From the NCBI RefSeq assembly GCF_014805625.2, contig NW_023998458.1, positions 186,001 to 250,000 of the forward strand: a stretch of 64,000 nucleotides of DNA, written 5' to 3'. Positions 24,167 to 39,100 of the stretch are shown in pieces. The stretch comes from Glossina fuscipes. Taxonomy: Eukaryota > Arthropoda > Insecta > Diptera > Glossinidae. Within the stretch, counting starts at the first letter, position 1. Each line of letters begins with the position of its first letter. The notes beneath the pieces are model-generated. The model was not told the origin of the DNA. It worked only from the letters and a program-made list of their open reading frames with translations, and made no database searches. Position numbers and translations under genes: made by a program.

Positions 24167-27100
24167 CTAAAAAAATTATAAAATACAGGGAAAAATAATG
24201 GTATCTATAGAAAAATCCGCATAGTAAACTATATAAGTTAATAGTAACCTAAATCAGATATTAAACGAATTGTTGCCCAATTCTAAACAATTTCTTAGGC
24301 CAAAAAGGCAAAATACGAAAAATTTTTCCAACTTTGGACGCATAATCTATAGTTATAAGATATGACAAATACACAGTCAAGTCGCCTATAATGCGATTAA
24401 TTCTTATCGCGTTTTATGAAAATCATGTTATGTGTAATGGTGTTCAAAATTAATTCAAATCTATGGAACCTGACTTATGAGAAACACACCATGTTATAAG
24501 ACACTCGCAACTCAGAAATGTATACATTATATATATATATATCTGACTTATTCAAAGCTACATAAAAACTGCGTTCTTAACACGAAATGTTACTCAGGTC
24601 TACGGATACACTGTTTCTTAACTCAAACCAGCTTGCGATTGATGCGGTTAATAAATAAAATTTTATAATAGAAGTGGGAGATTAGACTGTTTTATCACTG
24701 ATCGTCGTTGTCAAACATTTGTAGTCTACCCTTTTACGTTTTACTTGGCCGATAATCCTACTCAGTTTGCAAAAGCAAGTTCTACCCAGACTTCTTTATA
24801 TAGAAACAAATTTTCTCAATTTTCAAGTTTATCACGCTTCGAATAAGTGTAGTCATAGGTAAACTATTCAAGCTGTTTGTTTTTGTACGAAAAACACGTG
24901 GCAAGGCGACCGTATTTTAGAAGAACTGTTGCTATCTTCGCTCCGCGTTATATGAAAATCGCATTATAAAAACACTACGTTATAGGAGACTTGACTGCAC
25001 ATATATATTATATGCATATATTATATATATAACAATATATATTCCATAATATTTCCCAAACATCCATTTTCCGTAAAATCAATGGCCAATGTTTGGTTGT
25101 TATTGTTATTACTGTTATGTAGTATAAAATTCAAGCTTTTCATTTTTTCTTAGTTTTTTTTTTCGTTTTTTTTTTTTGGAGTTTGGGGTTTAGGTACCTG
25201 AACTACCTGTTGTTACTTCCAGAACGTAAACGGCGCTCCAACGAATCTTTGACAATAATTTGCGATTGCTGTTGCTGGCCTTGATGTTTACGATTTCGTG
25301 GATGAACACGTTTGTCAGCTGATGATGACGAAGTAGAACTAGTCGTATTATCTTTGCCTCCGCTAGCCCCGCTGCCAGCGGTAAAACGTTGCGAATTGGC
25401 TCTCCTTTCTACCGGTGAGGATTGATCATTATTTGATTCAGTAGATGAATCTGGCCTAAACATATCTATTGAGAGAAGACACACACAACGAACTTACGCT
25501 ACATGGTTTGTTAAACTGAAAGGCAAATAGAAAACGCACCTACTCCACTACGGCCGTCCGAGTTGCGTGATGATTTACAAGGAACTCTATAGGTAGGCAT
25601 ATTTGAAAATTCAGTACTAGGACTAATGCTAGTATCCGATTCAGACTCACAATGCCCACCACCGGCCCCCGCACTACTGGTCGTTCCAGTGGTGCCCCCA
25701 GCTGATTTGCTATTATTGCGGCCACCATCAGACCGACCAGATTTCTTTGTATGACCCGTTTGAGAACCAGCCACCAAAGTTAAAGATTTACTTAAAGTGG
25801 AATCATCTATTTGGGGGGAAAGAAATTCACCATTGTTTGTATCCCTTTTTAACGTTTTCTAAAATAGTTTTTACCGTCTGTATTATAGTAACGCTGTTTG
25901 TGCCAACTTGATTTCGATTTGATGTGACCGAAACCGGATGATGGCAATAAAGGATAAGCGGTGGCATTAAGATTTTCTCCTTCCGGGTGACCGAATGTCT
26001 TAAATTGCATTGTATAATCTAAAGGAGAGGCAGCCATGCCTCGTGTTGATGTCTTAGCGGGCGCCCCAGTGCGACCGCCATTAACACTAAATGTTGCATA
26101 AGGGGAAATCTCGTACATTTCTAAGTATGGGAAAGCATAACCAAACAGGAAATATAGAGTGATAGTAGAAAACCCATTACATTTTGTAAAGCTAGTAAGA
26201 TTTAAAAAAGCACTACGTGCTCTAACAGTTTATCACGTACACAGTTTTCCTTTTTTCTTTTTTCACTTTTTTAACTTATTTTCCCGTTTACTTGTTTTTT
26301 TTTTTTTTGTAATTGAGAGAAAATTGAAAATTTTCAAGAGATAACATTGTATATCGAATATGAAGAAAATTAAAACTTAAAAATTAGTGAAAAAATAAAA
26401 GATTTATTTTATACAAGTCTCCTAAGTGCGCTCGTACCTGATTCATTGGCTTTGTCCACAGTTTTAACAGGCGAAGCACTGTACACTTGCTGATTACGGT
26501 GATTATCGTGGTCTTCTTTGTACTCGGTTGGCAGTGCTCGTGATTCGTAGCCCTCTGACATGGGACCACACAAAGTACGTCGATGTTTAATTGTTAGGCC
26601 ACTGGAGAAACAGCAATGTATTATTGTCACCAGAAGTAAAAAGAATGAAATGAGCAAAAATAGAACAATTATTGTTTTTTTTTTTTCCTTTTTTTTATTT
26701 TCTTGTAATTAAAAATGTACCATATTCGTTTTATACAACCCATCTCGACCTAACAAAAATGCGGGTATTCTCTACATTCTCTTCTTTTACATTTCTTTTC
26801 GAATGTCAGCTAAAAATAACTACAACTACAGGCATATCCTTAATTACAGGTCAAGTAAAAGTTAATTTCACATTTTCTCTATTCGTTCTTTGTCAGTTTC
26901 CTTCACAATATTAATACAATTTTCTCATTTCTTCTTCTACGCCAAGAGAGAATATAACCACTATTCGTTTTCCTATGAAATTAATGTAACACGTAATGAA
27001 AGTAATTTGAAAACAGAAATATGTAATCGAAACACAAGTGAAAATACTATAGTCGAGCTAGGCCGAGTATCACTTAAATACTCTACCTATACCATCTTAT

Positions 27101-30100
27101 CTAACAATATTCTTATTTTTGCCATAGAGCACAAAAATTACACCCTATTTTCATATGACCTTGCAACTATAAAAGTGTACATTAAAGTTTGCACCTTACC
27201 TTCCGTAAGAATCGGTAAGGATCCCAAGAGGTTCAAAGTTCTGCACAATCAATTTTTATTGCAAATTACTACTATGGATCGATTTTCATTATAAAATTTT
27301 AAAATTTGCACTTTTGTGCCCTAAAGAAGAATAATTTTCGTGAAAATCCTTACATAGTTTAGCCTCCAAAAATAGGAGTGCGTGGTCCAAATTTTGTAGA
27401 GTTCAATTTTATATCAAATTACTATTATGGGTCAATTTTTATCATAACACACTAAAACGTACACTTTTCTGCCTAAAAAACAAAAATTGTCATGAAAGTC
27501 TTTATATAGGATAGGATAAAAAAGATAGGCCGAGATGGTCTACATTTGGTAATTCGTTTTTATTATCTCAAAATACTATTATGATCTAATTTTCATAATC
27601 AAGCACTGAAAGTTAGATCATTTTGTTATATGAACTCCAGTTTTTATTATATGGAAAAGGGCTTACAAAAATAGCTGAAGCTGGTCCAACGTTTTCGCAC
27701 CAATTTTGAATGCCAAAATATTATTATTTAGCCACTTCTGTCGAGAAATTTCGAAAACTTTAATTTTTCCCATATGAAGACTCTTTAAAATATCGTGTTG
27801 TATGGAGAGTCATTGAAAGTGAAAAAGTAGACCAATCCAAATTACATCAGTATGCCAAAGTATATGAAAATATCTCAAAAAATGCGACCTATAGCTTGAA
27901 CACAAATTTACATGAACAGATATCAGACGAACAAATGAACAGACGGACAGACAGGTAGGTCTATCGTAAACCCTTGTGCTTGTTACACTCATTCGCACAA
28001 GCCTAATATATCTTGTGCCGCAAGTGGTATAAAAACTGTTGCAGTAATATCTAAAATAACGATTCGTGTCAGGTTCCATCTACACATGACGAGCATGTTA
28101 TCAGACGACGTGCTAGTGTTGCAAGAAGACTTAATCACGTTTTAACATCTACATATATAACGGACGACATAATTATATAACCTTCTTGGTTTTATAAAGA
28201 TGTAAAATTATCATAATTAATATTAATTAAAAAAAATGTTATATGCACTTATGGACATTGTGCACTTAGGCCGCTTTCCGAATCAACAACTCATATGTAA
28301 CTTGTTGTCTTCAACAATGTTTCTTAACTGCTTCGTCCATTAGTTCTACGTTACAGCCCACTAACTATGTGTAATTTATTATCCCTTCTATCCTATGATC
28401 CTTGTTAATCATTAATAAGTGATTCCCTTCTATACTATCAGCTAATGTATACGCGTACATCCGTTAGCTCTCCTTTTGTACACAGACGAATTCGTGCTCA
28501 TTTCTTAGCCCTTCGTCGATACGTAAAGGTGCAGTAATTTATAGTTATGGATATCGATTAGAGGCAAAGAGGGGGTTTTTTACCCATTACTATTCACATA
28601 TTATTCACTTCGACTACACTTTGTTCGTTGAGTATGTTCCTCTAACTGCACTTCTGTGCGTAACCTAATTATAATCTGCACCCCGTTTTACACACATGTA
28701 TATTAAGTTTGTAGGACTATATGCAAACCTCCAGTAGGAAAATTACATTCCGAATCACTTTCTGGATAGACTTAGCTCGTGTGTCCGTTCGCCCATTTTG
28801 TTTTTTTGTCTTCTGCCTACACGCCACATGTTTTGAAATAGTGTCTTAAAGTTTGATACGTTTTAGCCCAACGACAAACATCATTAAAAATGATTAGAAT
28901 CGGAACACGTTTTCGACCACTTATTTTGAAAAGTCTTTATATGAATAAAAGTAGGATTTTGCAGAGTAATTTAATGCTGACCCATGGTTAACTTTAAAGT
29001 GCTTTTATTTATTTTTAAGTATGTTTGTAGCAATTATGAAAAAGCAAAACATTTATTGCATCTACACATCACTCCGAGAATCTAAAATTATGCAATTACT
29101 AACTACTCTCTATCTACCTTCTACTCTTCTGAACTGCTACAAAACACTTGACGTGTATCGTCTAAAGCTCTCTTCATGTTTTTAATTTTCATATACAGCG
29201 TCTTGAAATTAGGACAATTTGTACACAAACCCACAGTGTTTAAAAGACTGTAGCAACTTGAAAGAAAACAATATAAATTTTTAAATAGTCGGCGCCTTTC
29301 AGTTGGAATCTGTACAGACTTTCGTAAAATATTGAAATTAAAAGTAGCAGTAGTAGAAGCCTGTTCAAAATGACTATCAACAAAACCTTCCTTGTTTCCT
29401 TATTTTCCATTATTTGATTATTTTTAATTAACGTCACGATCTGCTGAGCTCATTTCTATTTCGAAAGATGAGGACTGCAAAGACAGATATGCTAACATAG
29501 TTTTTGTTACCTATTTTGTAAAAGCATTTGTGTAATAGAAATTTTTCAGCTTTTTTTTCAAGTCAACCACTTCCTTTTGAAAACGGAGCTTACAATCGCA
29601 AACCTTATCCGCGAAAATGAAGTTAGTTTGGAGTATCTCATATTCGTTAGCATCGGATGAAAAAAATTACGTTTAAAGTGTGCAACGAATTGATCTTAAA
29701 GCCTTCTAGGGAAGATCGAAAACCGCTTCACAAAACCCGATTTAAATAGAATGTATATACTTTTCCCTAAATGGATTCACTATTATATCGGGAGTACTTT
29801 AGCACGTTCTACAAAGACACTAGGCATTCGTTTGACTTTGCTTTCGAATATTTTATGTAAATTATAATTCCAGAAGCAATACATGTTACAATAACCAGAA
29901 CTTTGGGGGCTGGGCAAAATGATGGGTTATTCCTGTTTTCGGTTCAAAAAGTCCGAAAAAAAACGTACACAAAACACAATTGGAAGCCGCGTTACCATAT
30001 TATTTTATAAGTATATGTAAACAAAAACAAATGTTTTAGAAAAAGAAGGGAGAAAAACCAATAATGAGTGTAAAATTTTTTTTTAAAATACAAAAAGCAA

Positions 30101-33100
30101 TTAGACAAAAAATTAGTATAACAGAAAATTAAATTTTTGATTAAATGTTCAAGTAAAGAATGAAGAAAATGAATTTCAAAAAAGAAATGCATAGAGGTGG
30201 ACTTAACTGACGCAGTTAAATAAAGCCAAAGACTTGCACAAATATTTTGATTTGGAAACCATAGTTTACCTTAAAAGTAAATTGCATTTGATGTTTTTTT
30301 GCCTTATGAGATAATACTGAGCCAAGCCAAACCAAAGCATATCAAAACTTCAAATCGGATAATATAAGGAAAACTTGCATTATTACAAAATAAAAATCAA
30401 ATAGATAAATAGCGCTACTGCGTTCAAAAAGTTTAATTTTTCCTTTTTTTAAATTTATTCCGGCCTCTTTTTGCGAACAACTTGACGAGAACGTGTTCAT
30501 TGTCCTGGTTAACAGCTTGGCCCGGCGGAAGGTATTCTAAGTGCGCAACGTCGCGGAAATCGAAGAAAACTTTTAAAACCATCTTGATGTTTGAGCGACT
30601 TTGGCGAAATTTTTTCGTTCTTGGCTCACCCTGTTGAACGACATTCGTTCGATTGATCCTTTGTTTACGGATCGTATGCTTAGATCCCAGTCTCATCTGT
30701 CGTAATAACGCGATAACTGATTGATAGTCAGAAATCATCTCCTCACTTGTGACTTGTCAGGACGCTTGCTACCAATTTAGAAAAAAACTATTTTTTTTGA
30801 TATTCGTTATGGGCGCGCATTTAAACTTTTCGTGCATAGCTTTATATGTACAATGTAAAAAGTCGGTAAAGTTAAACCCGCAACCGGGAAATACGGCCAA
30901 GGCATCAGTGTATCACCCCCGGTTTTTGGTATTTTGTGGTTCAACAATTTTAACCTTCGATAGCGATCGCACGTGCGAACAACGCTTTCAAATTATTTAA
31001 ACTTATTATAAAAATCAGTACTCTTCAAAATTAGCATTTCTTGGGGCTACTGACTTCTTTCGAGCTCACAGATCGGCCAAATGAACCAAGTATTGGGAAG
31101 TTAGTGACAAAATTTGAAAAAACAAATCTTGAACCAGTCAAGAGGAGTATTAGAGTATTTGTCCACTGTCCCGTGTGGGGACTGGACTGATTAGTCTTTA
31201 CATTTTTGAAAATACATCTGTGCAAGCTCTTGCAATTATGTTTACTTTTAATAGGATGGAAGTACAGCGCGTGTAACCGCTGTGAAAATCGAATGATTGA
31301 AGCTGAAATTTTCGGATTAATTAATTTGACGAAATCTTGACATTAAATGGCCGCCAAGGTATTGGACTGAGTTTGCAGTTTTTGGAAAAGTACAGCTTAT
31401 ATCAAGATCATGCAGGAACAATACAACATTTTGGAAATAAGGCGTGGAATGGAATTTATGCATTAAATAAGAGATGATGTGACAAAAAGCTATCAAGTAC
31501 TTTGATATTCGTGACGCTCATAGCTTGTAGACGCAATCGTGCGATATCACATTTCATATACAATTGCAATGGATCGCACTTTTATTTTCAATAGAGAAGA
31601 AAAACATTCGTTGGAAATCCATTTCGGAAAATCCGTTACCCAGAAACGTCAATACGAATTCTTATAATTATTTGATGTTTCGGAAGCTTTCCGAATCAAT
31701 CTAAATGTAATTATTTTCCGTTCTTACTCTTATGTTTGTCATATTTGTCATCTGTCAATCCCGCTAGAATTTGTCCATCATACAATCGTTAAAAGCTATA
31801 TATCGGTGAACTTAATTTATCGAAAACTAGATTGATAAACTTAAGCTCATAGTATATACAACAAAAAGTTTTTTCCTTCTTTTTTAACAAAAACTTTTTT
31901 TAAATTTCACAATTTCACTAAAAAGTCAACTACTTACACAGTAATCATGGCCACTGTTATTATGACAATAACAATTAATGTTGAAAACCAATCACCATTT
32001 GTTGGATTGGTTGCATTTATCAAGTTATTCATTAAATCGGTTTCGGATGGGAAAACCGATGGCGGTGGTATAGTAACGCCGTCAATATTCGTTGTGGCAA
32101 AATGATAGTGTTCTGTGGTTTTCCCCGCATCGTTTGTGGCCGAAATGCGCAATTGATACCACTTGGCTGGCAGGAAATCGCAAAATATTAAATTTTCACG
32201 ATTCTCTTCAGCATTCGATATGTCTGACGTGACCACCGTCCAACGTATGTCACCTGATTAAGTGGAAGAAACGAAGCAAGAAAGAGGCAAGCAAACATAC
32301 AAAAAGAGAATGGAGACGATATGAGATAAACGAATATATATATAAATGATATATAATTGAGATGGAAAACCTCCGCGTGGCGGGCGTGTAAACGACGGAA
32401 ATGGTAACGTACACGCTTGAGGTGATGTATAATGTGCATGTATATGTGGGTTTGTGTAAGTGCAGTCAAATAACAGTCACCACTTTACAAGTATGTACTA
32501 CATATGCAAAATGAATGAACGAAAAATAAAACAAAAAAAAATTCGTTCTTTTTCAAATTAACAATTAATTAAGAGCAATTTTTTTTTTTTTTTTTTAGCG
32601 ACAGAAAATCTTTTGAGAAATTTATAGCACATTTCCTTTTTCAAATTGGAGCTACCCAAGGGATTTCATTATAAGTGTTGTGTGTGATTTTCTATTAAAA
32701 CACCTTTGGTTTATTATATAGTCTGATCGACGATTCTAACGACTATTGAAACGATTTGTGCCATAAATTTCATAAAATATTAATCGACTGTGACGACTGA
32801 CGCTTAAGCTAAAAAATTCAATTAATTTAGTTGCTCTTATTCTTGTTGTTGTTGTTGTTGTTGCGGTTATTGTGGTTATTGCTTTTTCCTATTGTTTTTG
32901 TTGTTGCTGCTGTTGCTATTACTGGTTTATTATGTTTATTTAAGGAAAATCACTGCACATTTTTGTAATACATTGAATATATCTATTAATTTTACTAAGC
33001 GTTCATATGTGACATTAATGACAGCTTACATTATGTGCGTAAACGCACGTACACACTATTCAGAGACCAATTTCGCAAAAAAATAAATAGATTAAAATCT

Positions 33101-36100
33101 ATTCAGACATTATATAGAAAAGCGTACACACGCGTACGTTTCCTCAAAATCCGCAGAAACCGCAATATGTGAGCATGTGTTTTTAAATACAAAATTTAAT
33201 TACAAACGCTTGTACGCATTCTATAACATAATGTGTTTAAGTGTTAATAGCCGGGCGCATACACATGTGTATTTGTTAGTCTTGATTGTCATATATAAGC
33301 CAAAAACCGCATCAAAATGCTCAACTAATTGAATGCTGCATCCATTCCATTTTTGTACATAGATAGATAGATGGCGATGGAGACACTCACTAACTGTTAC
33401 ATGCAAATCATAATGGGTGTTCCATAATGAACGGCTAAAATCGATATCATTATAAATAAAATGGTTGTGACGCAGCAAGATTAAATAACATCAAAAGCCC
33501 GTAATTGTGTCAATAGCTTGTAGCATGACCGTATGAAGAGATAGCCATTAAAAAATCAAGAGCATCTAGCAGAGGGAAGTTTTCTTTTTTTTATAAACTG
33601 ACTATACAGAGCTAGAAGCATCTGGACTAGCTAGGTGAAAGCTGAGTCAGATAATATAACAAAATGTTATCATATTTTCTACCCGTTCTTTGAAAGTCTA
33701 TGGTAGCAAAGGTCTCACCAGAAAGGCGACTAAAGCTGCTCGGATACGCTGTGCTTTATTGGTTGGTTTGATCTTTTGGAAAAGTTCCTTTCATGGTTTT
33801 ATGGTTGTGACAAAATTCGCGGTAGCAGTAGAGCGCGGTGCTCAACTCATAGAAAAGCAGAGGCTTTGCTTTTAATAAATGCGGTATGAACTCCAAGCTC
33901 TAACTCAACCGTAGCTCAAGGGTGTGCTGCACGTATGGTAGGCGACGAGAGATCGCCATGTAAATTATGTCTTATATATAGGGTCGGCATTCCCGTGAAA
34001 AGCAGGAAATATAGACAACTTAGATACGTTTAAGAGCCGGGCTATCAAGATTATCAAATCTGTTTAACTTAGAACGACTGAGGGTTCTTCTCAAAGGTAC
34101 GCTGCAATTTACTGTAACACATTTAGTTTGTGTTTGTTTTCGTGGTATCAAAATTTTTAACGAAAATTTCGGCCTCATTATAAATACTATTGCACGTACT
34201 ATATAACATGTGTGTTGTCGCCTTCTAGGACTGACTAACGCTAATGAAAACAGAATTGCATTTGGGACACCCTACAAATGTATGCGTTCATATGTTAATT
34301 ATCATATATAATATGTGTTGTATATACATACATATATCATATGCTTATGGAAGTTATAAACTTACCCAAGGGACGATGTTCAATGGAAAAATGATGAATT
34401 GGGCAACCGCCGTTATGCCATGCTGACAATTTTAAATTAACACATGATGCATTTGTAACTATTAGTTCATTGCCGTTAGGTGCCTGAGAGGCTGCAAAAC
34501 GTACCAGGAAAAGAGCAAAAACAAAGAACTTTTTAATTTAATATTTATAAAGAACATGTTATATTTTCCGTCTTTTTTTTTTTTTTTGTTTTTTTTGTTT
34601 TTGGTTTCTGTATTTTTTTATTATTATTATAAAAACTTATTGTCATCATCACTTACTTACCTTTACCTTTTGTCCAAACATTAATTTCCTCGCTCGCTAC
34701 CCCATCACCTACCAAATTATGAGCTGACATTTTAATTATATATTGATTGCCACATTTCAGTTGCGTGATTGTGTAGGCATTATTTTCTGGCATCAATTCC
34801 GCTTGGGACCATGTTTCCCCTGCTATCCGATAAAAGATGCTATATCCCTGTAACGGCGCGCCGCCATCGTCTGGCGGATCCCAACTGACACGTATACTAT
34901 CTGCCGAAGCATATTGTACAATAATTTGCGGTGCAGCGGGCTGTTTCATAGCAATCACTTGATATTGTATTTCATCATTGCCGAAGAGATTGTTGGCTGT
35001 GCATGTATAATTTCCGGACAGGCTGCCTTCTACACCTAAAAAACGTTATAAAACAATGTATTTGCAATAAGAAACAAATACAAACTCATGGAAATGGAAA
35101 ATGTCTACAACAACAACATTTGAATCGAAAAAATCAATAGCAATAATTACAATGTCATCACATCACAATAACAGAAAAGTAATTAAAAACATGAACGGTA
35201 ACAATTTTCTAAAGAAACAGGATAAACAAAATCAAAAATTGAAATAAAAAAAAAAAAAGAAGTAAGATTAGTACTTATAGCTGCATTCGTTTAAAGGCCT
35301 TTATGTTATTAAAAGTAATAAATAAATAAATAAATAAATAAATAATAGTTTTATGAGAGATTTTTGTTGACTATAAGTTTTACTTCGAGCGAAGTCAAGC
35401 TGGAGCGTCCATTTAACGTTTTAGAGCAATCACGTATGCATGTACGAATGTGTTTATACCAAATCCCAAATTAATATAATTTGGTGATTCAAAATGTGAT
35501 TAAATTTTCTTCCCCTTAGAATTTTCCAGTGTTTTGCTTATTGCGGCTAGCAAATTTATAAGTAGATCGTGACTGTGTGCCAATGAGGTTAATGGCTGAA
35601 TTCGTTATCACAGCCGTAAAACATCGTAACGTGAAAGATGGACGGACGTTTATCGATCGTATATGTTCCCAACAAATGGTCAAAACCATCTTTATATCCT
35701 ACACCACTTGCGGTACAAAGGCATACTAAGTTTGTGTGGGTGTATTCAAAGCACAGCAGAAGGACTTGCGATACGTCCACCTTTTATTATACCCATCGAT
35801 TTAGAAAATAATTTTAAACTTGTTTGTTCGCCGGTTTGTCTTGTGTTCCTGTATTTAGCCTACAAGTCACAACTTTTCAGTTATTCTAATGAAATCTTGT
35901 ACATTAATATGTTTTGGACCAAGAGCGAACGCTATTGAAAATAGTTCGATTCGGACCACTTCTTCGACCAATTCTCATAGAACGCCTTATTTTGAAGAGG
36001 AGTCATGTGGATAACTGTAGGGTGAAGTAGAGCTTTTAATGATAAGCCGTTCGCCGCTTTAATGTTTCTCAGATAATGTCAACACGTTCTTTGCCAAACT

Positions 36101-39100
36101 GAAAACGACTTCCATCCACCTCCATGCCGCGTGTACCAGTTTTGGTACTCGCTACGCAAATATGAATAAGTAGTTCCCCTGCGTTTAAGAGAAAAAATAC
36201 ATATTTTTCGCAAAAACAAGTATTCAAACTGCGAAGCAGAAAAGCTAACTAATGACCGGGATATTCACTGGCAACCAACCACTACGCCTCGTGTACTGTT
36301 ACTGGTATGCGGCTCAAAGATTGGAATTAACATTTTAACTTAGTGTAAAGCAATGTTACTAACAATTAGGTTGCAAATTCTAACATTTGAAAAATTTAAC
36401 TTGGCATTTTAACGTGCACTGGAAACGGTACACATGACAAAGAAAGTGCTAAGAAATAAACTTCCAAAAAAATTGTATTATATTCGGAATATTACAAGAC
36501 GCAATATGCAAATTTATACAAAGTTATACATGCAAGGTCTGATCTTGGTTTACTTACGATGAATTTTCAAATTTCCATCTGTTGTCACTTCATAAAATGG
36601 ACTAAATGTTACCGGTCGATCTCTTGTTAACCATCTGGCTCTTGGTGTCGGATTACCCACCGCCAAGCACTCCAATACAAGGCTGGTGCCAACAGCCTTT
36701 CTTACCACTTGGCTAAAAGAAGCAATGCGCGCGGGTGCTAAACAAAATGAGAAAACGTAACAACACTTAGTAGGAAAGTCAACTATTCAAAATAAAAAAG
36801 GGGGAGCAAATTCAAATACTATAAATGAAGAAGGGGTAGATAAACTTCCGCTTCTATAAAATCCAGCGTCTTTCATAACGAAATGTTGAGGTCGATCTTT
36901 CATTCGAAAATGGATAATTTACTCTCTAGTTTCGTCATATTGAACCGTTCCTATCCACCGCCTTTGGGAAAAAGTAGTTTCGATCAGAATTTTTTCTCGC
37001 GTTATTTTTTGAAAGCGAAGCGTACTCGACTTCTCTAAGGATACTACAACACTATCGTGGCAAAACTAGATTTACTTCAACCGTCAATTTGGCGGGTTTG
37101 TGTCGATATATGTCAATTGCACGTCCACTTTACTGTTTCTATAATTGTGGACTTGCCAAAAAACCGATTGCGACCGTTTTTCAACCGTATATGTGGATGT
37201 TTAGGTACCAATTTAAAAATTAGTTCTACTAACGATTTTTCACCCAACTTTACCGCTATCTGCTATAGTAGAATGAACTTGATTTGTCAATAATACTGTT
37301 ATACATATTTTGTCGGAAAAATTACTTGAAAATATTTTATAGTAAAATACTTTTTATAATAAAAATTAATAAAATAATTTTAATAGTTTACTGCGTTTAT
37401 TCAATTTATATTCGCAATATATCCAAAAGTCTACATAATCTTATAGATTGGGATAAACAAGGTCTGTAATTCGGTTTGAAATCATATGACTCCTATAAGT
37501 AAAAATAAAAAATCCTACTTAGGTTTTGACATTTTGTGGTTACCAAATTATATTCCTAATCATAATGCTTAGTTTAAAAATAAAGGAAGTTAAAAAATCT
37601 TTCTTAAATGGAGAAAGAAACCAACTGTAAAATTTTCGGAAAATCAATTTTTGTTATGGACTGGAAAAGCTTATTAAATAATTAAGGGCCATATAAAAAA
37701 TGATTGTAGGCGTGGCAAAATGTTAAGAACTTTAAAAATTTGATTTTTCAAATATAGTCATATGGCGGCATGCAACTACTTGAAATTTAAGAAACATTTC
37801 TTTCGAAACACGATTATTTAAGACGGTTCGGTAACTTTTATCCTGTTTATTATAATTTTTCAGAATATCTTCAAAGTAACATTATCCAGACAATTACGAT
37901 GAACATTTTCGAAAAAACTTCAAATTGGTTTTATTAATCAAAAAAACGCGGACTCTTCTCTGGTCGAAGATTGAACTTTTTCCTTCAAATATTCACGAAT
38001 AGTGTGAAAATCAATACTTCTAAAATATCTTTTACGCTGCCCTAGATGTAGACATATAGACAAATTTTTTTAGGGCTCAAATTTTGCGTCTTTTACGCTC
38101 TTCATAGTCTTCAAACAACCGCGACCTGCGAGATTGTGTCCGATGTTGCCATTGATTTTTTTGATATTGGTATTTTTCATAAATATTTTTCTTAATAATA
38201 ATAATTATAAAATTGTTATTATTATTTTATTATTAATAATTTAAAGACTAAAAAAAAATTTTTAAGTGGCAACTAAAAAACAGATGACAGTTTCATTGCT
38301 GAAATATATATAAAGAATAATGGGAGTTTGGACATATCTCTTCGAAAATGAGGCTGGTCAACCAATCACTGTTACTGAGGCTCAAGATTGCGCAATGATA
38401 GCTTAGTTCTTTCTGCCTAAATTGGATGAAGGGCATGCGATTTCAACAAGCCGGTGCCGCATGCCATATACCCCGTGAAACAATTCAATAGCTGAATAAG
38501 ACAACTGTATGAGGTACCTAATCGGGTACTCTCGCGTTTCGGGGCTAAGAATTCCGAGAAGAGAAACGGTGGAGGCGATTTGCGCAATATGATATTCCAC
38601 ACAAAATGTACACATATGTACTTTGCGATTCAATAAAAAAGTTACAGTTAAAAAAATCCTCTATTTTCTATTTATCTCGCGTAAATTTTGGGACAGCGTA
38701 CATAAATTGATCTGTAACACGTGCTTAGAAGATAACCTTGCAAAGCAAGAGCTAAAGACATACACCGAATTAATTACTATGTAAAATTTTAAAGTAATTG
38801 TGGCTTTCAATTTCAATTTGAAAAACTTTCAAACCAGGTTTGTTTCCTGGTCAAAGTTTTGGTATCGTAATCGTGACTTGAACGGACGATGAATTAGCGA
38901 GGCAAACTATATAACTAAATTGAATCTGTTATTCGATCTGGTTACGCTGGTCAAAATTGCATATATTTTATGGAGCATCCGAAACTTTGTCCATTCAAAA
39001 TACAAAAATTTGACTCCACTCGTCCTCTCGCTACTGCTGCTAGTGTAAAAATTAAAGTTTTGAAGAAAATGTAACCTTTTACTAACTGATTCCGCCAAAG

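Larger units (their letters stand above)
26602..31937 (-). other. Dscam intron after the membrane-span exon (5.3 kb)
   Basis: Carries two family A repeats and the 30.5-kb mariner fragment. A plus-strand frame at 26,890-27,294 is AT-rich and has no domain. No Ig, FN or tail-like exon was recognised in it. Confidence 0.7.
35036..36557 (-). other. Dscam intron within Ig10 (1.5 kb)
   Basis: Holds the AAAT microsatellite and a family A repeat; otherwise nothing recognisable. Confidence 0.7.

Noticed and set aside
26602..26657. Apparent hydrophobic start (MLISFFLLLVTIIHCC) in frame with a Dscam tail exon
   Set aside because: The sequence is intron: a good TTTCTCCAG acceptor and exact phase agreement with the membrane-span exon place the exon start at 26,601.
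26890..27294. 134-codon plus-strand frame in a Dscam intron
   Set aside because: Antisense, AT-rich, no domain; its end runs into a family A repeat.
38190..38245. AAT/ATT hairpin as a possible structured RNA
   Set aside because: It is only AT-triplet simple sequence; the inverted complementarity follows from composition.
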